From Anderseniella sp963700895 (GTDB lineage: Bacteria > Pseudomonadota > Alphaproteobacteria > Rhizobiales > Aestuariivirgaceae), in NCBI GenBank assembly GCA_963700895.1, contig CAVOZI010000011.1:1-64000 (forward strand): 64,000 nt of DNA. The letters run 5' to 3'. Shown here piece after piece: positions 35,529 to 44,440 of this stretch. The first letter of the stretch is position 1; each line of letters begins with the position of its first letter. The translations under genes were made by a program, and so were the position numbers. Below the pieces are notes generated by a model. The model saw only the letters and a list, made by a program, of their open reading frames with translations, was not told the DNA's origin and ran no database searches.

Positions 35529-36049
35529 TCACTCCAGGCAAAATCGAACTGCGGACCGCGCAGCTGTTCTGGATCCTCGGCGGAAAACAACTGCGCCTCG
35601 CTGCCGTCCGGCCACACCAGCAGCCGCCTCGAACTGATGAACTGCGGTTTGCCGGAACTCCAGTCGAGCGACAGTAGTCCGGATACGCCGTCCACCATGA
35701 CCTCGCGCGCCTCCGCATAGCTCGGGCCCACGATAGCGATTCGCAACGGCGCGGCTTGCCTTGGATGCCAGCGGATCGCCATCCGCAACCACTCCGCCCC
35801 GGCCCTCGTCTTGCCGGAGCCGCGGCCCCCCAGCACCAGCCAGGCCGACCAGTCGGCTGCGGGCTTGCGAAGGTCCGGCGGCAACTGGGCGTCATGCGCC
35901 CAGGTGGGCCAGTCAAGCTCCGAGAAGTCAATGTCGTCATTCTCCAGTCTTGGAAGCACCTCCGGCAGCAAGCCGTTCATCGCACAGTCGATGAATGCGT
36001 TCCGCAAGACTCTGACGTCGTGTATCGTCATCGATGTTCCTTGTGCCAC
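35526..36049 (-). pseudogene. Truncated phage/GTA-type terminase large subunit
   Basis: The N-terminal ATPase part is present: LVLGGRGSGKTRAGAEWLR (Walker A) and IVGPSYAEAREVM, continuing to EQLRGPQFDFAWSD. Similarity stops there, where a normal protein would continue to the Walker B acidic pair and the nuclease domain. The rest of the open frame (to 35021) is unrelated sequence read across the neighbouring genes. Starts at 36049 or 36031 are possible; both overlap the small gene upstream. It resembles the DNA-packaging protein of gene transfer agents and related prophages. No portal or capsid gene follows. Confidence 0.8.
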
Positions 36050-36443
36050 GCTCTCCCCTGGCGGCGCGTCGCGCCTCTGCCGCCCGGTTCAGTTCAGCCT
36101 CAAGGGCGGCAATCGATTCCATCAGCTTGACCAGCCCGGCCGCCACCTTGGCCAGCCGTTCGCGATCCACCAGCGACAGGTCCTCGACACCGGTCTGGGC
36201 GCTTTCTTCCAGCACCGTGAGCTCCCGCGACACCAGATTGCCCAGCCGCCGCAGCATGCTGCGGCGTTTGCTGCCCTGGCTGCCGTTATGGCGGCGGTGC
36301 CAGTCTTCTTCTTCGATGCGGCGGTAGATGGTGGGCGCACTTACCTTGAACGCCCTGGCGATCTCGGTCACCTTGAGTTCACGGCCTTCATACGCCTCGC
36401 GGATCGCGGCCCAGTAAGGCGCCTGCGCTTCACGATCTGTCAT
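35937..36443 (-). CDS. Putative small terminase-like HTH protein
   Basis: The 168-residue protein has an N-terminal helix-turn-helix (LKVTEIARAFKVSAPTIYRRIEEEDW) and a charged helical C-terminus (MESIAALEAELNRAAEARRAARG). Its place just before a terminase large-subunit fragment, overlapping its start, suggests the small packaging subunit. As its partner is broken, any function in packaging is lost. Confidence 0.6.
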   Translation of the reverse strand: MTDREAQAPYWAAIREAYEGRELKVTEIARAFKVSAPTIYRRIEEEDWHRRHNGSQGSKRRSMLRRLGNLVSRELTVLEESAQTGVEDLSLVDRERLAKVAAGLVKLMESIAALEAELNRAAEARRAARGERGTRNIDDDTRRQSLAERIHRLCDERLAAGGASKTGE

Positions 36444-36593
36444 GTCTTGGAGTTTCCGGTCAGGCAGTTGGCTGGAGCATCCGGACCCTGCCGGTGCGTT
36501 TCAGCCGCCACTTGTGGATCATGCCTTCTTATAGGCCAGACAGCGTGCCGTTGTCAAGTATAAAATCCTATAACTGGTATTTTTTCTCTTTTC

Positions 36594-37034
36594 TTACCAG
36601 TTGGTGATGCGGTCCGGCAGATCGTCCACATCGACTTCGGTCTCGCTGCTCACCTTGCCGCGCACCGAAATGCCGGCCTCATGTACCGTTTCGGGGCGGC
36701 CGGACACCAGCGGATGCCAGTCCGCCAGGGGTTTGCCCTCGTGGATCAGCCTGTAAGCACACGTTTCAGGCAGCCAGCCCAGCTCTTCGACATTGGCCGG
36801 ATCGAGCTTGATGCAATCCTCGACCAGTTGGTGACGGCTGGCATAATCCGTGCATCTGCAGGTGGAGCAATCGAGAAGCCGGCAGCTGACATCCGTGGTA
36901 TAGATATCTCCGGTGTCTTCATCTTCCAGTTTCACGAGACAGCAGCGGCCACAGCCGTCGCACAGGGATTCCCACTCCTGTTGCGTCATTTCCTGAAGTT
37001 GCTTGACCTGCCAGAACGGGGGTGCGGATGTCAT
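36594..37034 (-). CDS. YcgN family cysteine-cluster protein
   Basis: From ATG 37034 the product has 146 residues (a longer start at 37067 is less likely). It has the cysteine cluster CDGCGRCCLVKLEDEDTG, then SCRLLDCSTCRCTDY and CAYRL, characteristic of the UPF0260/YcgN zinc- or iron-chelating family. The family is widespread but its biochemical role is unknown. It stands alone, divergent from the PBP gene. Confidence 0.85.
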   Translation of the reverse strand: MTSAPPFWQVKQLQEMTQQEWESLCDGCGRCCLVKLEDEDTGDIYTTDVSCRLLDCSTCRCTDYASRHQLVEDCIKLDPANVEELGWLPETCAYRLIHEGKPLADWHPLVSGRPETVHEAGISVRGKVSSETEVDVDDLPDRITNW

Positions 37035-37230
37035 TTGAAGCTTTTGCGATGTATGCCGGGTTGGCAAGTTGTTCAGGGATTTGTTTTAGGGTAGCGGTAT
37101 TCGGGGACACGCAATAGTGGCTTTGCCCGCCGGGCGCGAAGCCCCATATTGATATGCATGCGGTTTCCCGCAGACGGGGGTCTGTCGTGAACAGTTCAAG
37201 TGAACACGGCCAGCAAGTGCGAGCAAGACG

Positions 37231-39510
37231 TTGAACCTCAAGCCCATCATAGCCTTCTTCAGGGCCCTGGACAGCTACGTGTCCAGCACGCTGTTCGAAG
37301 TCAAGGACGGCCTGAGACGCGGCTGGATCGCGTATTCCTCGTTCCTGCTCCGGTTCAGGGTCACCGGTTTCAAGCGGATATTGGTCGATCTGGCGGACGA
37401 CGCCGCCACCTTCGGCATGGTGTTTGCCATCGGCATCATTGCCCTGGCGCTGCCGACGCTCAAGGAGACCGACGATATATGGAACGCCGGGCGGCAGTAT
37501 GCCGTGACCTTTACCGACGCCAGCGGAGAAATCATCGGCAAGCGCGGCATCCTGCAGGATGACGCCATTCCGCTCGATGAAATCCCGCCGCACCTGGTCA
37601 AGGCAGTGCTCGCCACGGAGGACATGCGCTTCTTCCAGCATTTCGGTGTCGATGTGGTTGGCACCATGCGTGCCATGGTGGCCAACGCCCAGGCTCAAGG
37701 AGTTGTGCAAGGCGGTTCGACGCTTACCCAGCAGCTTGCCAAGAACCTGTTCCTCTCACCCGAACGCTCGTTGCGGCGCAAGATTCACGAGGCATTTCTC
37801 GCCCTGTGGATCGAGGCGCGGCTGAGCAAGGCCGAGATCCTGAAGATGTATCTCGACCGCTCTTATCTGGGTGGCGGTACCTATGGCATGGAAGCGGCAG
37901 CCCAGTTCTATTTCGGCAAGTCGGTGCGTGACGTCAATCTGTCCGAAGCAGCCATGCTGGCGGGATTGTTCAAGGCGCCATCCAGCTTCGCTCCGCATGT
38001 GCGGCCCGAGGCTGCCCGCCAGCGCGCCGGCGTGGTGCTGGGCCGGATGCTGGAAGTCGGATACATAACCCCGGGTGAATTGCTGGACGCAACCCGCAAT
38101 CCTGCCCAGGTCGTGCGCAATGATAATTTCGCAAGCCCCGGCTATTTTCTCGACTGGGCCTACCAGGAAACCCTCGACATCATCCTGAAGCAGGGGCTGA
38201 CAGACGATTACGTGGTAGAGGTGAAGACCACGATAGACCCGCTCATGCAGAAAGCCGCTGCGGAAGAAATCAACCGCATGCTTACCAGCGAAGGCCCGCA
38301 ATACAATGCGAGCCAGGCCGCACTCGTGTCCATGACGCCGGACGGAGCGGTCAAGGCGATCATCGGCGGGCGAGACTACGAGGAAAGCCAGTTCAACCGA
38401 GCCACCGGCGCGTTGCGCCAGCCTGGGTCGTCGTTCAAGCCGTTCGTCTATCTGGCGGCATTGCTGGAGGGGTATACGCCGGAAACAGCAATCGTCGATG
38501 GTCCCATCACCATCGGCAACTGGTCGCCCAGGAACTACTCCAACAAGTATGCGGGCCGCACCAACCTGATCAATGCACTGGCCAGGTCGTACAATACGGT
38601 TCCGGTGCGGCTAATGACGCAGATCGGGCGCAAGAAGATCATTGATGCCGCCCATCTGGTGGGCGTTCAGTCGAAACTCGCGTCAATTCCGTCGCTGCCA
38701 CTTGGCGTGAACGAGATGACCGTGCTGGACATCACCCGCGGCTATGCCACATTTGCCGGCGGCGGCAGACTCTCGCAACCGCATACGGTACTTGAGATCC
38801 GTCGGGCCTCCGGCGAGCTGATCTATTCGCGCGAGCGCAACGAACCGCCCTCGCCCCAGGTCATTCCGGAACAGGTCGCTGCCGACATGAACCTGATGAT
38901 GGGACAGGTCGTATTGGCCGGCACGGCGCGCAATGCCGATCTTGGCTATACGCCGGCTGCCGGCAAGACCGGCACCACGCAAAGCTATCGCGATGCATGG
39001 TTCGTCGGCTTCACTGCCAAGTACGTGACGGGCGTATGGTACGGCAACGACGATTACTCCCCGACGAACAGGGTGACCGGCGGCTCTCTGCCGGCCAAGA
39101 CCTGGAAGGCTTTCATGTTGCGCGCCGACCGGGCCAAGTCACCCCTGTCGCTGGCGGGCCTGCCCGCCACCCAGGCTCATGCGGCCTTTCTTGAGGCCAA
39201 CCGCAACCTGCTGGACAATGTGGGCGGCGAAGACGTCCAGATTGCAGCCTTCGGTCCGGATGAAGAAGCTGGCGATGGAGCGGGGGCCGCAGGCAGCCAG
39301 GACGATGCCGTGGTCAGGGTGCTGCGCGACATGTTCACCCTGTTCCAGAAACAGGAGAACAAGGTGCGCGTGGTGACGCCCGGTACAGCCACCAGCAATG
39401 CCGGTGATGTCCGCACCATTACGCCTCAGCAGGTCAGCCGCGACAGAAACATCCAGCGCGAGCGCCGGCGCAAGGCCGAGGAAGAGCGCAGATATCTCGA
39501 GGCGCGCTGA
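37231..39510 (+). CDS. Penicillin-binding protein 1A, transglycosylase/transpeptidase
   Basis: The 759-residue protein, read from TTG 37231, has an N-terminal membrane span (about 60-80). The GT51 domain shows EDMRFFQHFGVD and GGSTLTQQLAKN. The transpeptidase domain has the serine motif SSFK (RQPGSSFKPF), SYN (LARSYNTVP) and KTG (AGKTGTTQSYRDAW). It polymerises and crosslinks peptidoglycan. The C-terminus ends in a charged Arg/Glu-rich tail. The start has no strong ribosome site; no better in-frame start is visible. Confidence 0.93.
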   Translation: MNLKPIIAFFRALDSYVSSTLFEVKDGLRRGWIAYSSFLLRFRVTGFKRILVDLADDAATFGMVFAIGIIALALPTLKETDDIWNAGRQYAVTFTDASGEIIGKRGILQDDAIPLDEIPPHLVKAVLATEDMRFFQHFGVDVVGTMRAMVANAQAQGVVQGGSTLTQQLAKNLFLSPERSLRRKIHEAFLALWIEARLSKAEILKMYLDRSYLGGGTYGMEAAAQFYFGKSVRDVNLSEAAMLAGLFKAPSSFAPHVRPEAARQRAGVVLGRMLEVGYITPGELLDATRNPAQVVRNDNFASPGYFLDWAYQETLDIILKQGLTDDYVVEVKTTIDPLMQKAAAEEINRMLTSEGPQYNASQAALVSMTPDGAVKAIIGGRDYEESQFNRATGALRQPGSSFKPFVYLAALLEGYTPETAIVDGPITIGNWSPRNYSNKYAGRTNLINALARSYNTVPVRLMTQIGRKKIIDAAHLVGVQSKLASIPSLPLGVNEMTVLDITRGYATFAGGGRLSQPHTVLEIRRASGELIYSRERNEPPSPQVIPEQVAADMNLMMGQVVLAGTARNADLGYTPAAGKTGTTQSYRDAWFVGFTAKYVTGVWYGNDDYSPTNRVTGGSLPAKTWKAFMLRADRAKSPLSLAGLPATQAHAAFLEANRNLLDNVGGEDVQIAAFGPDEEAGDGAGAAGSQDDAVVRVLRDMFTLFQKQENKVRVVTPGTATSNAGDVRTITPQQVSRDRNIQRERRRKAEEERRYLEAR

Positions 39511-39556
39511 TCCGTCGTCATCACCTTTGGCCTACCCCTTTTTCAGGAGCCCCTTC

Positions 39557-40114
39557 TTGGCAACCGGTTCGACAGTACGCTTTGCTTCCAGCCTGTTGAT
39601 TGGAGCCGCCCTTGGCGTCGGCAGCGCCCATTACATGGCGACGCCGTCGAATCCGCTGATCAGCGAGCGCCACGGCAACTGGTACACTTGGCCTGCTGGC
39701 GGCGCGCCTGACAGCAGCCCCTACAGCCAGGCCTATTTCCTGCTGAGAGGTCATCTGCCGGAGCACTTCACCGAGGCGACCAGCATGTATCGCAACCGTG
39801 ACGACGGCGGGGGGCGCCTGTCGCCTGACTGCGTCTACCTGCTCAAGATGGCCCGGCCAGACGCACGTCGATGGACCTTGAGCCTGGCAGATGACGAGGG
39901 AGCCGTCTCCAGCGTCATGACACAGGATGATGTCATCTCCATTGCCGGCAGGATAGAAGTCAGGCTGGCTGCCGTCCCGCAACCAGGGAACTGGCTAAGG
40001 TTCAGTGAGGGTGCAGAGCGGCTGGTGCTGCGGCTGTATGACGGCGAGGACCGGCTGCAACAGTCAGAGCTTGACGCCAGCTTGCCCACGCTCAGGCAGG
40101 AGAACTGCTCATGA
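39557..40114 (+). CDS. DUF1214 domain protein
   Basis: The TTG at 39557 has AGGAG 8 nt upstream and begins just before a hydrophobic leader (TVRFASSLLIGAALGVGS), giving 185 residues. The rest matches the DUF1214 C-terminal beta-domain, with RRWTLSLADDEG and NWLRFSEGAERLVLRLYDGE segments. The function is not known. Its stop overlaps the start of the DUF1254 partner by 4 nt, and the two are commonly paired. Confidence 0.8.
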   Translation: MATGSTVRFASSLLIGAALGVGSAHYMATPSNPLISERHGNWYTWPAGGAPDSSPYSQAYFLLRGHLPEHFTEATSMYRNRDDGGGRLSPDCVYLLKMARPDARRWTLSLADDEGAVSSVMTQDDVISIAGRIEVRLAAVPQPGNWLRFSEGAERLVLRLYDGEDRLQQSELDASLPTLRQENCS

Positions 40115-40668
40115 CGTCTCCCAACGCCTTCTGGGTGATCTTTGGCATGCTGACTGCCCTGGCTATGCACCTTGCCTACGCACTTTTCGTTCCCGCCAGT
40201 CAGCTCAACGAAGGTGTGGCGGCTCTGCTGGAGAGCTACGGGCCGAACCGTTTGGTCATCGCAGAGCCTGGCAACGCCGCCGGGGCATTCGCTGCGCACG
40301 AGGCTGAACTGGCCTATGCGGTGTGCGCCTTTGACCTGTCTTCGGGGCCCCTGGAAATCAAGGCCCGGGTACCGGACCAGTACTGGTCGATCGAGATCTA
40401 TGGCAACCGTGGCAACTCGCTCTACACCCTGAACGACACACAGGCGCCGCGCCGCCAGCTCAGCATTGTCCTGTACGATGACAACCCGGATCCGCAGGCA
40501 ATTGTTGAAGCTGCCAATTCGAGCAATCGCGGGCTTAACACCATTACCGTGCTGACCGGCACGTCGACCGGAATCGCTGTGCTGAGATCGGCTGGAGCCG
40601 GCAAGCTGGAAACGCAGCGTGCGCTCGACGCCTTTGCCGACAGTTCGTGTGGCCCCGCACCCGGCTGA
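40111..40668 (+). CDS. DUF1254 domain protein
   Basis: The 185-residue product has an N-terminal membrane anchor (about residues 6-25) and a beta-rich domain. The domain contains AELAYAVCAFDLSSGPLEIKA and DQYWSIEIYGNRGNSLYTLND, typical of DUF1254. It is coupled to the DUF1214 gene (ATGA overlap). Together they probably form one envelope-localised unit; reaction or ligand unknown. A GC-rich imperfect hairpin lies over and after the stop (about 40654-40681) and may end transcription against the convergent small gene. Confidence 0.8.
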   Translation: MTSPNAFWVIFGMLTALAMHLAYALFVPASQLNEGVAALLESYGPNRLVIAEPGNAAGAFAAHEAELAYAVCAFDLSSGPLEIKARVPDQYWSIEIYGNRGNSLYTLNDTQAPRRQLSIVLYDDNPDPQAIVEAANSSNRGLNTITVLTGTSTGIAVLRSAGAGKLETQRALDAFADSSCGPAPG

Positions 40669-40689
40669 AGCCGGTGGCGGGCATTGGCC

Positions 40690-40848
40690 CTATTTCGACA
40701 CGGCTCCCTGCGGTGCGGTATCAAACTGCTCGCGCCGCTCGAAGCGGACGCCGGGAAAGATCACCACTTCACACGGCGTTTGGTTGCCGGGTTTGCTTCT
40801 TGCGCTCACGACCCGCGGCGCATCATTGAAACTCAGGACGTTGGACAT
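40690..40848 (-). CDS. Small conserved protein of 52 residues
   Basis: The start ATG is at 40846-40848 and the stop TAG at 40690-40692; AAAGGTG lies upstream of the start. The protein runs MSNVLSFNDAPRVVSARS, then EVVIFPGVRFERREQFD to the end. The IFPGVRxER core resembles very short proteins I know from rhizobial genomes. The function is unknown. It is convergent with the DUF1254 gene and is easily missed because of its length. Confidence 0.6.
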   Translation of the reverse strand: MSNVLSFNDAPRVVSARSKPGNQTPCEVVIFPGVRFERREQFDTAPQGAVSK

Positions 40849-40965
40849 CGTTGAACGGCACCTTTGAGCCCCTCGTTGTTGCGATATCCCGATTAGGCAG
40901 ACGCTTTGGTTAAAAATTGACTAATCATTGAAGCATTCGTGGCCATTGTCCGGCCGGCTTGCGGC

Positions 40966-41307
40966 TCAGCCGCGCAAGAATGCCCGTCCTTGCCGGTCTT
41001 CGACTTCGACAACCCAGATGTCGGGATCGTACTCGGCCTGACGGCGAAGATAGTCGTCGGCCTTCTGCTGGGCGACAGGTCCTTCGAATCGCAGCTCGAA
41101 CTGCCGGTCGCCAGACTCGTTCAGCAACGGGCCGGCCGGCGGCCCCATCAGCCAGACTTCATCATTGCCGGCGCGGATGGCGACAAAGATGCTGCCGGCC
41201 TCCGGCGCACCCTTGCGCACTATCACCACCGGCATTGCCGCCAGTTCGCAACGCCGGCGATATGCCGATACCCAGATGTCGGTCTTGACGGCCACGCTGG
41301 CACTCAA
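40966..41307 (-). CDS. DUF1491 family protein
   Basis: The 113-residue protein has the family opening VKTDIWVSAYRRRCE and the ending DPDIWVVEVEDRQGRAFL. DUF1491 proteins are short, alphaproteobacterial and of unknown role. The first residues (MSASVA) may not belong to the native start, since a GTG just inside the frame is also possible. It follows the peptidoglycan-binding gene by about 20 nt, so the two may be co-transcribed. Confidence 0.82.
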   Translation of the reverse strand: MSASVAVKTDIWVSAYRRRCELAAMPVVIVRKGAPEAGSIFVAIRAGNDEVWLMGPPAGPLLNESGDRQFELRFEGPVAQQKADDYLRRQAEYDPDIWVVEVEDRQGRAFLRG

Positions 41308-41330
41308 CTCCCGTGGATGGTCTCAACCGG

Positions 41331-42101
41331 TCAGTTGGACGTGGCTGAGGCCATCGCAGCGCTGCCGTCGAGTTCGGCAAGCAATTCGCTGGATATCTGT
41401 CCGGTCACCGGCCAGCCCCGGTCGGCTTCAAACACCTTGATGGCCTGACGGGTTTGCTCGCCCAGGCGCCCGTCTATGGTGCCAGGGGAATAGCCCAGCT
41501 TTGCCAGTTCCTGCTGCACCTTGTGAACCACGATGTCGGTCTGCGATGCGCTCTCCACCGTAGCCGTCATCTGCATGTGGTCAAGTACCGGACGGGTCAC
41601 GATGCCGGTCACCGGCAGGCCATGCATGGCCTGATAGGTGCGTACGGCTTCTTCGTGGGCAGGGCCAACCCGCCCATCAACCGGACCGTTGTAGAACTTC
41701 AGCGCCGCCAGCGCCTGCTGGGCTTCGAATATCAGGCCCGGTTGCGCTTCTGCTGCCGGCATGGCCTGCGGCTGCTGCTGGATGGTATCAAGCGAGCCAG
41801 TCTGGAGAATGAGCTGGCCGAGCGGATCAATTGCAGACGGTGCCTGGTTCTGGTGCACCACGCTCACGTTCACGCTGGCAGCTGGAAATGCGTTTGATGT
41901 CGCGCCGGCACTGAGCTGGCGCGGCGCAGTCTCGATCATCACCGGCGCGGGAGCGGCGCTGCGCTCGAATGCCGGGTGCTCGCCCGTCAGCAGGTTCATC
42001 CATACCGGCGATGCCATGATCAAGCCACTGCACGCGGCGGCAATCAGCACGCCTCGCGGCGGCAGGCTGGAACTTGGCGGCTGGTGCGTGCGGTCCTTCA
42101 T
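41331..42101 (-). CDS. Membrane-anchored protein with two peptidoglycan-binding domains
   Basis: From ATG 42101 (GGGGAAG upstream) the product has 256 residues; ATG 42116 is an alternative. It has a short membrane segment (about residues 15-35), then a low-complexity linker. Two PG_binding_1 repeats follow, the first in ALAALKFYNGPVDGRVGPAHEEAVRTYQ and the second in VQQELAKLGYSPGTIDGRLGEQTRQAI. The domains bind peptidoglycan; no catalytic domain is present. It likely organises envelope enzymes. Confidence 0.85.
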   Translation of the reverse strand: MKDRTHQPPSSSLPPRGVLIAAACSGLIMASPVWMNLLTGEHPAFERSAAPAPVMIETAPRQLSAGATSNAFPAASVNVSVVHQNQAPSAIDPLGQLILQTGSLDTIQQQPQAMPAAEAQPGLIFEAQQALAALKFYNGPVDGRVGPAHEEAVRTYQAMHGLPVTGIVTRPVLDHMQMTATVESASQTDIVVHKVQQELAKLGYSPGTIDGRLGEQTRQAIKVFEADRGWPVTGQISSELLAELDGSAAMASATSN

Positions 42102-42394
42102 TCTCTTCCCCGGCATTGACTGGCTGGTCCGGTTGGGTGGGTCATCGCGGATACTCTCACTGTAAAGTTAACACAGCCTTGCCAACACCGGTGCGGGCGT
42201 GCATCCGTATGTCGCCGGAATCGCGGAAATCTGCGGCCAATCCGGCAAGTCGATGCTGGGTCGTTCAATTTTGAATCAATTCTGTTTCAAATGAAACTCA
42301 AGTGTCACTACCGCCTTTGAAGCATCCATAATTTGTTCCCTTCACTATCCTGACCAACGAATATTTGGACAAACCAAATGTCGAGGGGTCAAAA
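42102..42394. other. Intergenic divergent promoter region
   Basis: This 293-nt gap between divergent genes carries an AT-rich stretch (about 42270-42370, TTTTGAATCAATTCTGTTTC-like) just before DUF5330. No clear operator or RNA gene is visible. The AT-rich part is the kind of site that MucR-type regulators favour, but no specific motif can be named. Confidence 0.3.
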
Positions 42395-42895
42395 ATGGGT
42401 ATTTTCAGATATGCAGTGATTGGCGTGGCCGCCTTCGTGCTGATGCCTATGCCACCGGAAGAAAACCAGGCAGCAGATCCGCAGCCGGTTGCTGCCATCC
42501 AGACAGAAGATCTCCTGTCGGTCGCGTTCGGCACCTTCACTGATCTCGCCAGTTTCTGTGCACGCCAGCCGCAAACCTGCCAGGCCATGGCCGGCATCGC
42601 GGCAGTAGCGGAGGCCAAGGCCAAGTATTCAATCAAGCTCGCCTACGAATGGGCCAATGGTCATAATGGCAGCGATTCAGGCATGAGCTCGGGCGGCATT
42701 CCGGCCAGCGGCGAACCCGCCGGCACCGTTGATGCCAATGAAGCCGGCACGACCATCCTCAAGCAATCGGCAGCCGACCCATTGGTGACCGGCAGCACCT
42801 CCAGGATTGCCAGCAACGATGCAGGCACCAACAGCCTGCGCATCGAAGACCTCATTCCAGACTGGCGCGGACCCGAGCCGGTTCGCGAAAGCTAA
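42395..42895 (+). CDS. DUF5330 family protein
   Basis: From ATG 42395 (GAGGGG upstream) the product has 166 residues. It has a signal-like hydrophobic start (MGIFRYAVIGVAAFVLMP) and the DUF5330 core with DLASFCARQPQTCQAM, containing the two conserved cysteines. An acidic low-complexity tail follows. The family is alphaproteobacterial and of unknown function. A strong terminator hairpin follows about 28 nt after the stop. Confidence 0.8.
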   Translation: MGIFRYAVIGVAAFVLMPMPPEENQAADPQPVAAIQTEDLLSVAFGTFTDLASFCARQPQTCQAMAGIAAVAEAKAKYSIKLAYEWANGHNGSDSGMSSGGIPASGEPAGTVDANEAGTTILKQSAADPLVTGSTSRIASNDAGTNSLRIEDLIPDWRGPEPVRES

Positions 42896-42922
42896 CCCCA
42901 CCCGGCAACCCACCGGGCTACT

Positions 42923-42967
42923 TGGCCGCAAAGCACACCTGCCCATTTTGTGCTTTGCGGCCATTTT
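42923..42967 (+). terminator. Strong rho-independent terminator after the DUF5330 gene
   Basis: TGGCCGCAAAGCACA (42923-42937) and TGTGCTTTGCGGCCA (42949-42963) form a perfect 15-bp stem with an 11-nt loop, followed by TTTTCCTT. This is one of the clearest terminators in the window. Confidence 0.9.
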
Positions 42968-43074
42968 CCTTCTGGCCGCGGCTTGAGGCATTTTGCCCGG
43001 CGGGCTTGAGCTTGCCGCGCTCAACCGCTATGCCGCATGGCAGATGCTTTTCATAAGGCCGTGGAGCAGCAGGC

Positions 43075-43503
43075 GTGGCAGACACCACATTCGAACAATT
43101 GCTGGACGACTTCGAGTTTCTCGATGACTGGGAGGAGCGCTACAAGTACGTGATCGAGCTTGGCCGCGCACTGGAGCCGCTCGATGAGGCAGAACGCACC
43201 ACCGGCACCAAGGTGCAGGGCTGCGCCAGCCAGGTGTGGCTGGTCTCGGAAATAGATCGCGGCGGACAGGAACCGGTGTTGCGGTTCCGCGGCGACAGCG
43301 ACGCGCTGATCGTCAAGGGCCTGATCGCCGTGCTGCACATCCTGCTGTCGGGCCGCAGCGTGCGCGACATCCTCAAGACGGACGTGCAGGCGGAACTCGG
43401 CAAGCTCGGCCTGCACGAGGCGCTGACGCCGCAACGCTCCAATGGCCTTGCTGCCATGGTCACGCGGTTGAAGGGCGATGCCGCAGCAGCGGCGGCGGCC
43501 TGA
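43075..43503 (+). CDS. sufE: Cysteine desulfuration protein SufE
   Basis: The 142-residue protein starts at GTG 43075. The active-site cysteine lies in GTKVQGCASQVWL (Cys51), which receives sulfane sulfur from the SufS desulfurase for Fe-S assembly. The DAELGKLGLHEALTPQRSNGLAAM-type tail is standard. The suf operon is not in the window, so this is a detached copy, as is common in alphaproteobacteria. Confidence 0.95.
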   Translation: MADTTFEQLLDDFEFLDDWEERYKYVIELGRALEPLDEAERTTGTKVQGCASQVWLVSEIDRGGQEPVLRFRGDSDALIVKGLIAVLHILLSGRSVRDILKTDVQAELGKLGLHEALTPQRSNGLAAMVTRLKGDAAAAAAA

Positions 43504-43507
43504 ACCG

Positions 43508-44374
43508 TCATTCCCCATTGCCATGCGAGGCGGCTTCATCCGCCAGGTGCCCCAGCAGGTCGGGCCGGTAGTCGGGAAGTCCCCAAACCTGCAACCCCGC
43601 TGCCCGGCGCGACGTTCTTGCTTCACCATAGCCATAGTGCTGCGCCAGCCGCTGAAGCGCGATCAGCAGTACCAGCTTGGCTGAACGCCTGGGCCAGTTC
43701 AGATGCCGCTCGGCAGCTTCCAGCCCACTGGCCAGGCAACAGACTTCGAGCAGCACCGAAGACAGACCGGGACCGGCATGTTCCAGCGCACGCCATACCC
43801 GCTGGCGGGCGGCCATTGCCCGTTCGCTGCGGTTCAACCCCGTATCAGGCGCTCCCGACCGGCCCCGCGCGCCGGGCATGATCGATGCTCCCCATTGCGA
43901 GGTGACCCGCTCGCCCATCTGACCCGTCTCGAAGTCCCGCCGCAACCGCTCGCCGGCCTGCAGCATGTCAGGGCTGATCAATGGATTGCCATCCGGCCCC
44001 TTGCGTCCGGCCAGCCAGGCCAGCGGGCTTTCCGAGGCATTCAGTCCGGCTGACGAACCCGCCGGCCGGTCCGCTGGACCACCTGCGCACTTCACCCGAA
44101 TGCCACGCGCTGCCAGAACGGCACGCCCGCCATTGCTCAGCACCAGCCTGCCCAATGGACTCCGCTCAATCCAGCCGGCCGCCTCCATCGCAGCAATCAA
44201 TGCGGGCTCGCAGGTCAATACGGCCCGCGCATGGGCGTTGCGTGGGGTCATCAACCCCCATGTGCGCGATGAAGAAGTGCCGTGCTCGCGCTCCAGGTAG
44301 CAGCCTTCTGCCGCCAGGCGCTTCAACAGTGGTGTTGCTTCACGATCAAGCTGGTGCCGGGACAAGACAGGCAT
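43508..44374 (-). CDS. DUF6456 domain protein
   Basis: The 288-residue protein has a winged-helix-like N-terminal half and the DUF6456 C-terminal half, with SPLAWLAGRKGPDGNPLIS and QVGERLRRDFE-like segments (about residues 115-150). The family is specific to alphaproteobacteria. Its regulatory role is suspected from the helix-rich fold but not proven. It converges on sufE with only 4 nt between the stops. Confidence 0.82.
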   Translation of the reverse strand: MPVLSRHQLDREATPLLKRLAAEGCYLEREHGTSSSRTWGLMTPRNAHARAVLTCEPALIAAMEAAGWIERSPLGRLVLSNGGRAVLAARGIRVKCAGGPADRPAGSSAGLNASESPLAWLAGRKGPDGNPLISPDMLQAGERLRRDFETGQMGERVTSQWGASIMPGARGRSGAPDTGLNRSERAMAARQRVWRALEHAGPGLSSVLLEVCCLASGLEAAERHLNWPRRSAKLVLLIALQRLAQHYGYGEARTSRRAAGLQVWGLPDYRPDLLGHLADEAASHGNGE

Positions 44375-44440
44375 GTGCAGTTCCTCAATCCATAAATGAT
44401 AGAGGAAAATATTCCATACTAGGAATTATGTCAATGCCAA

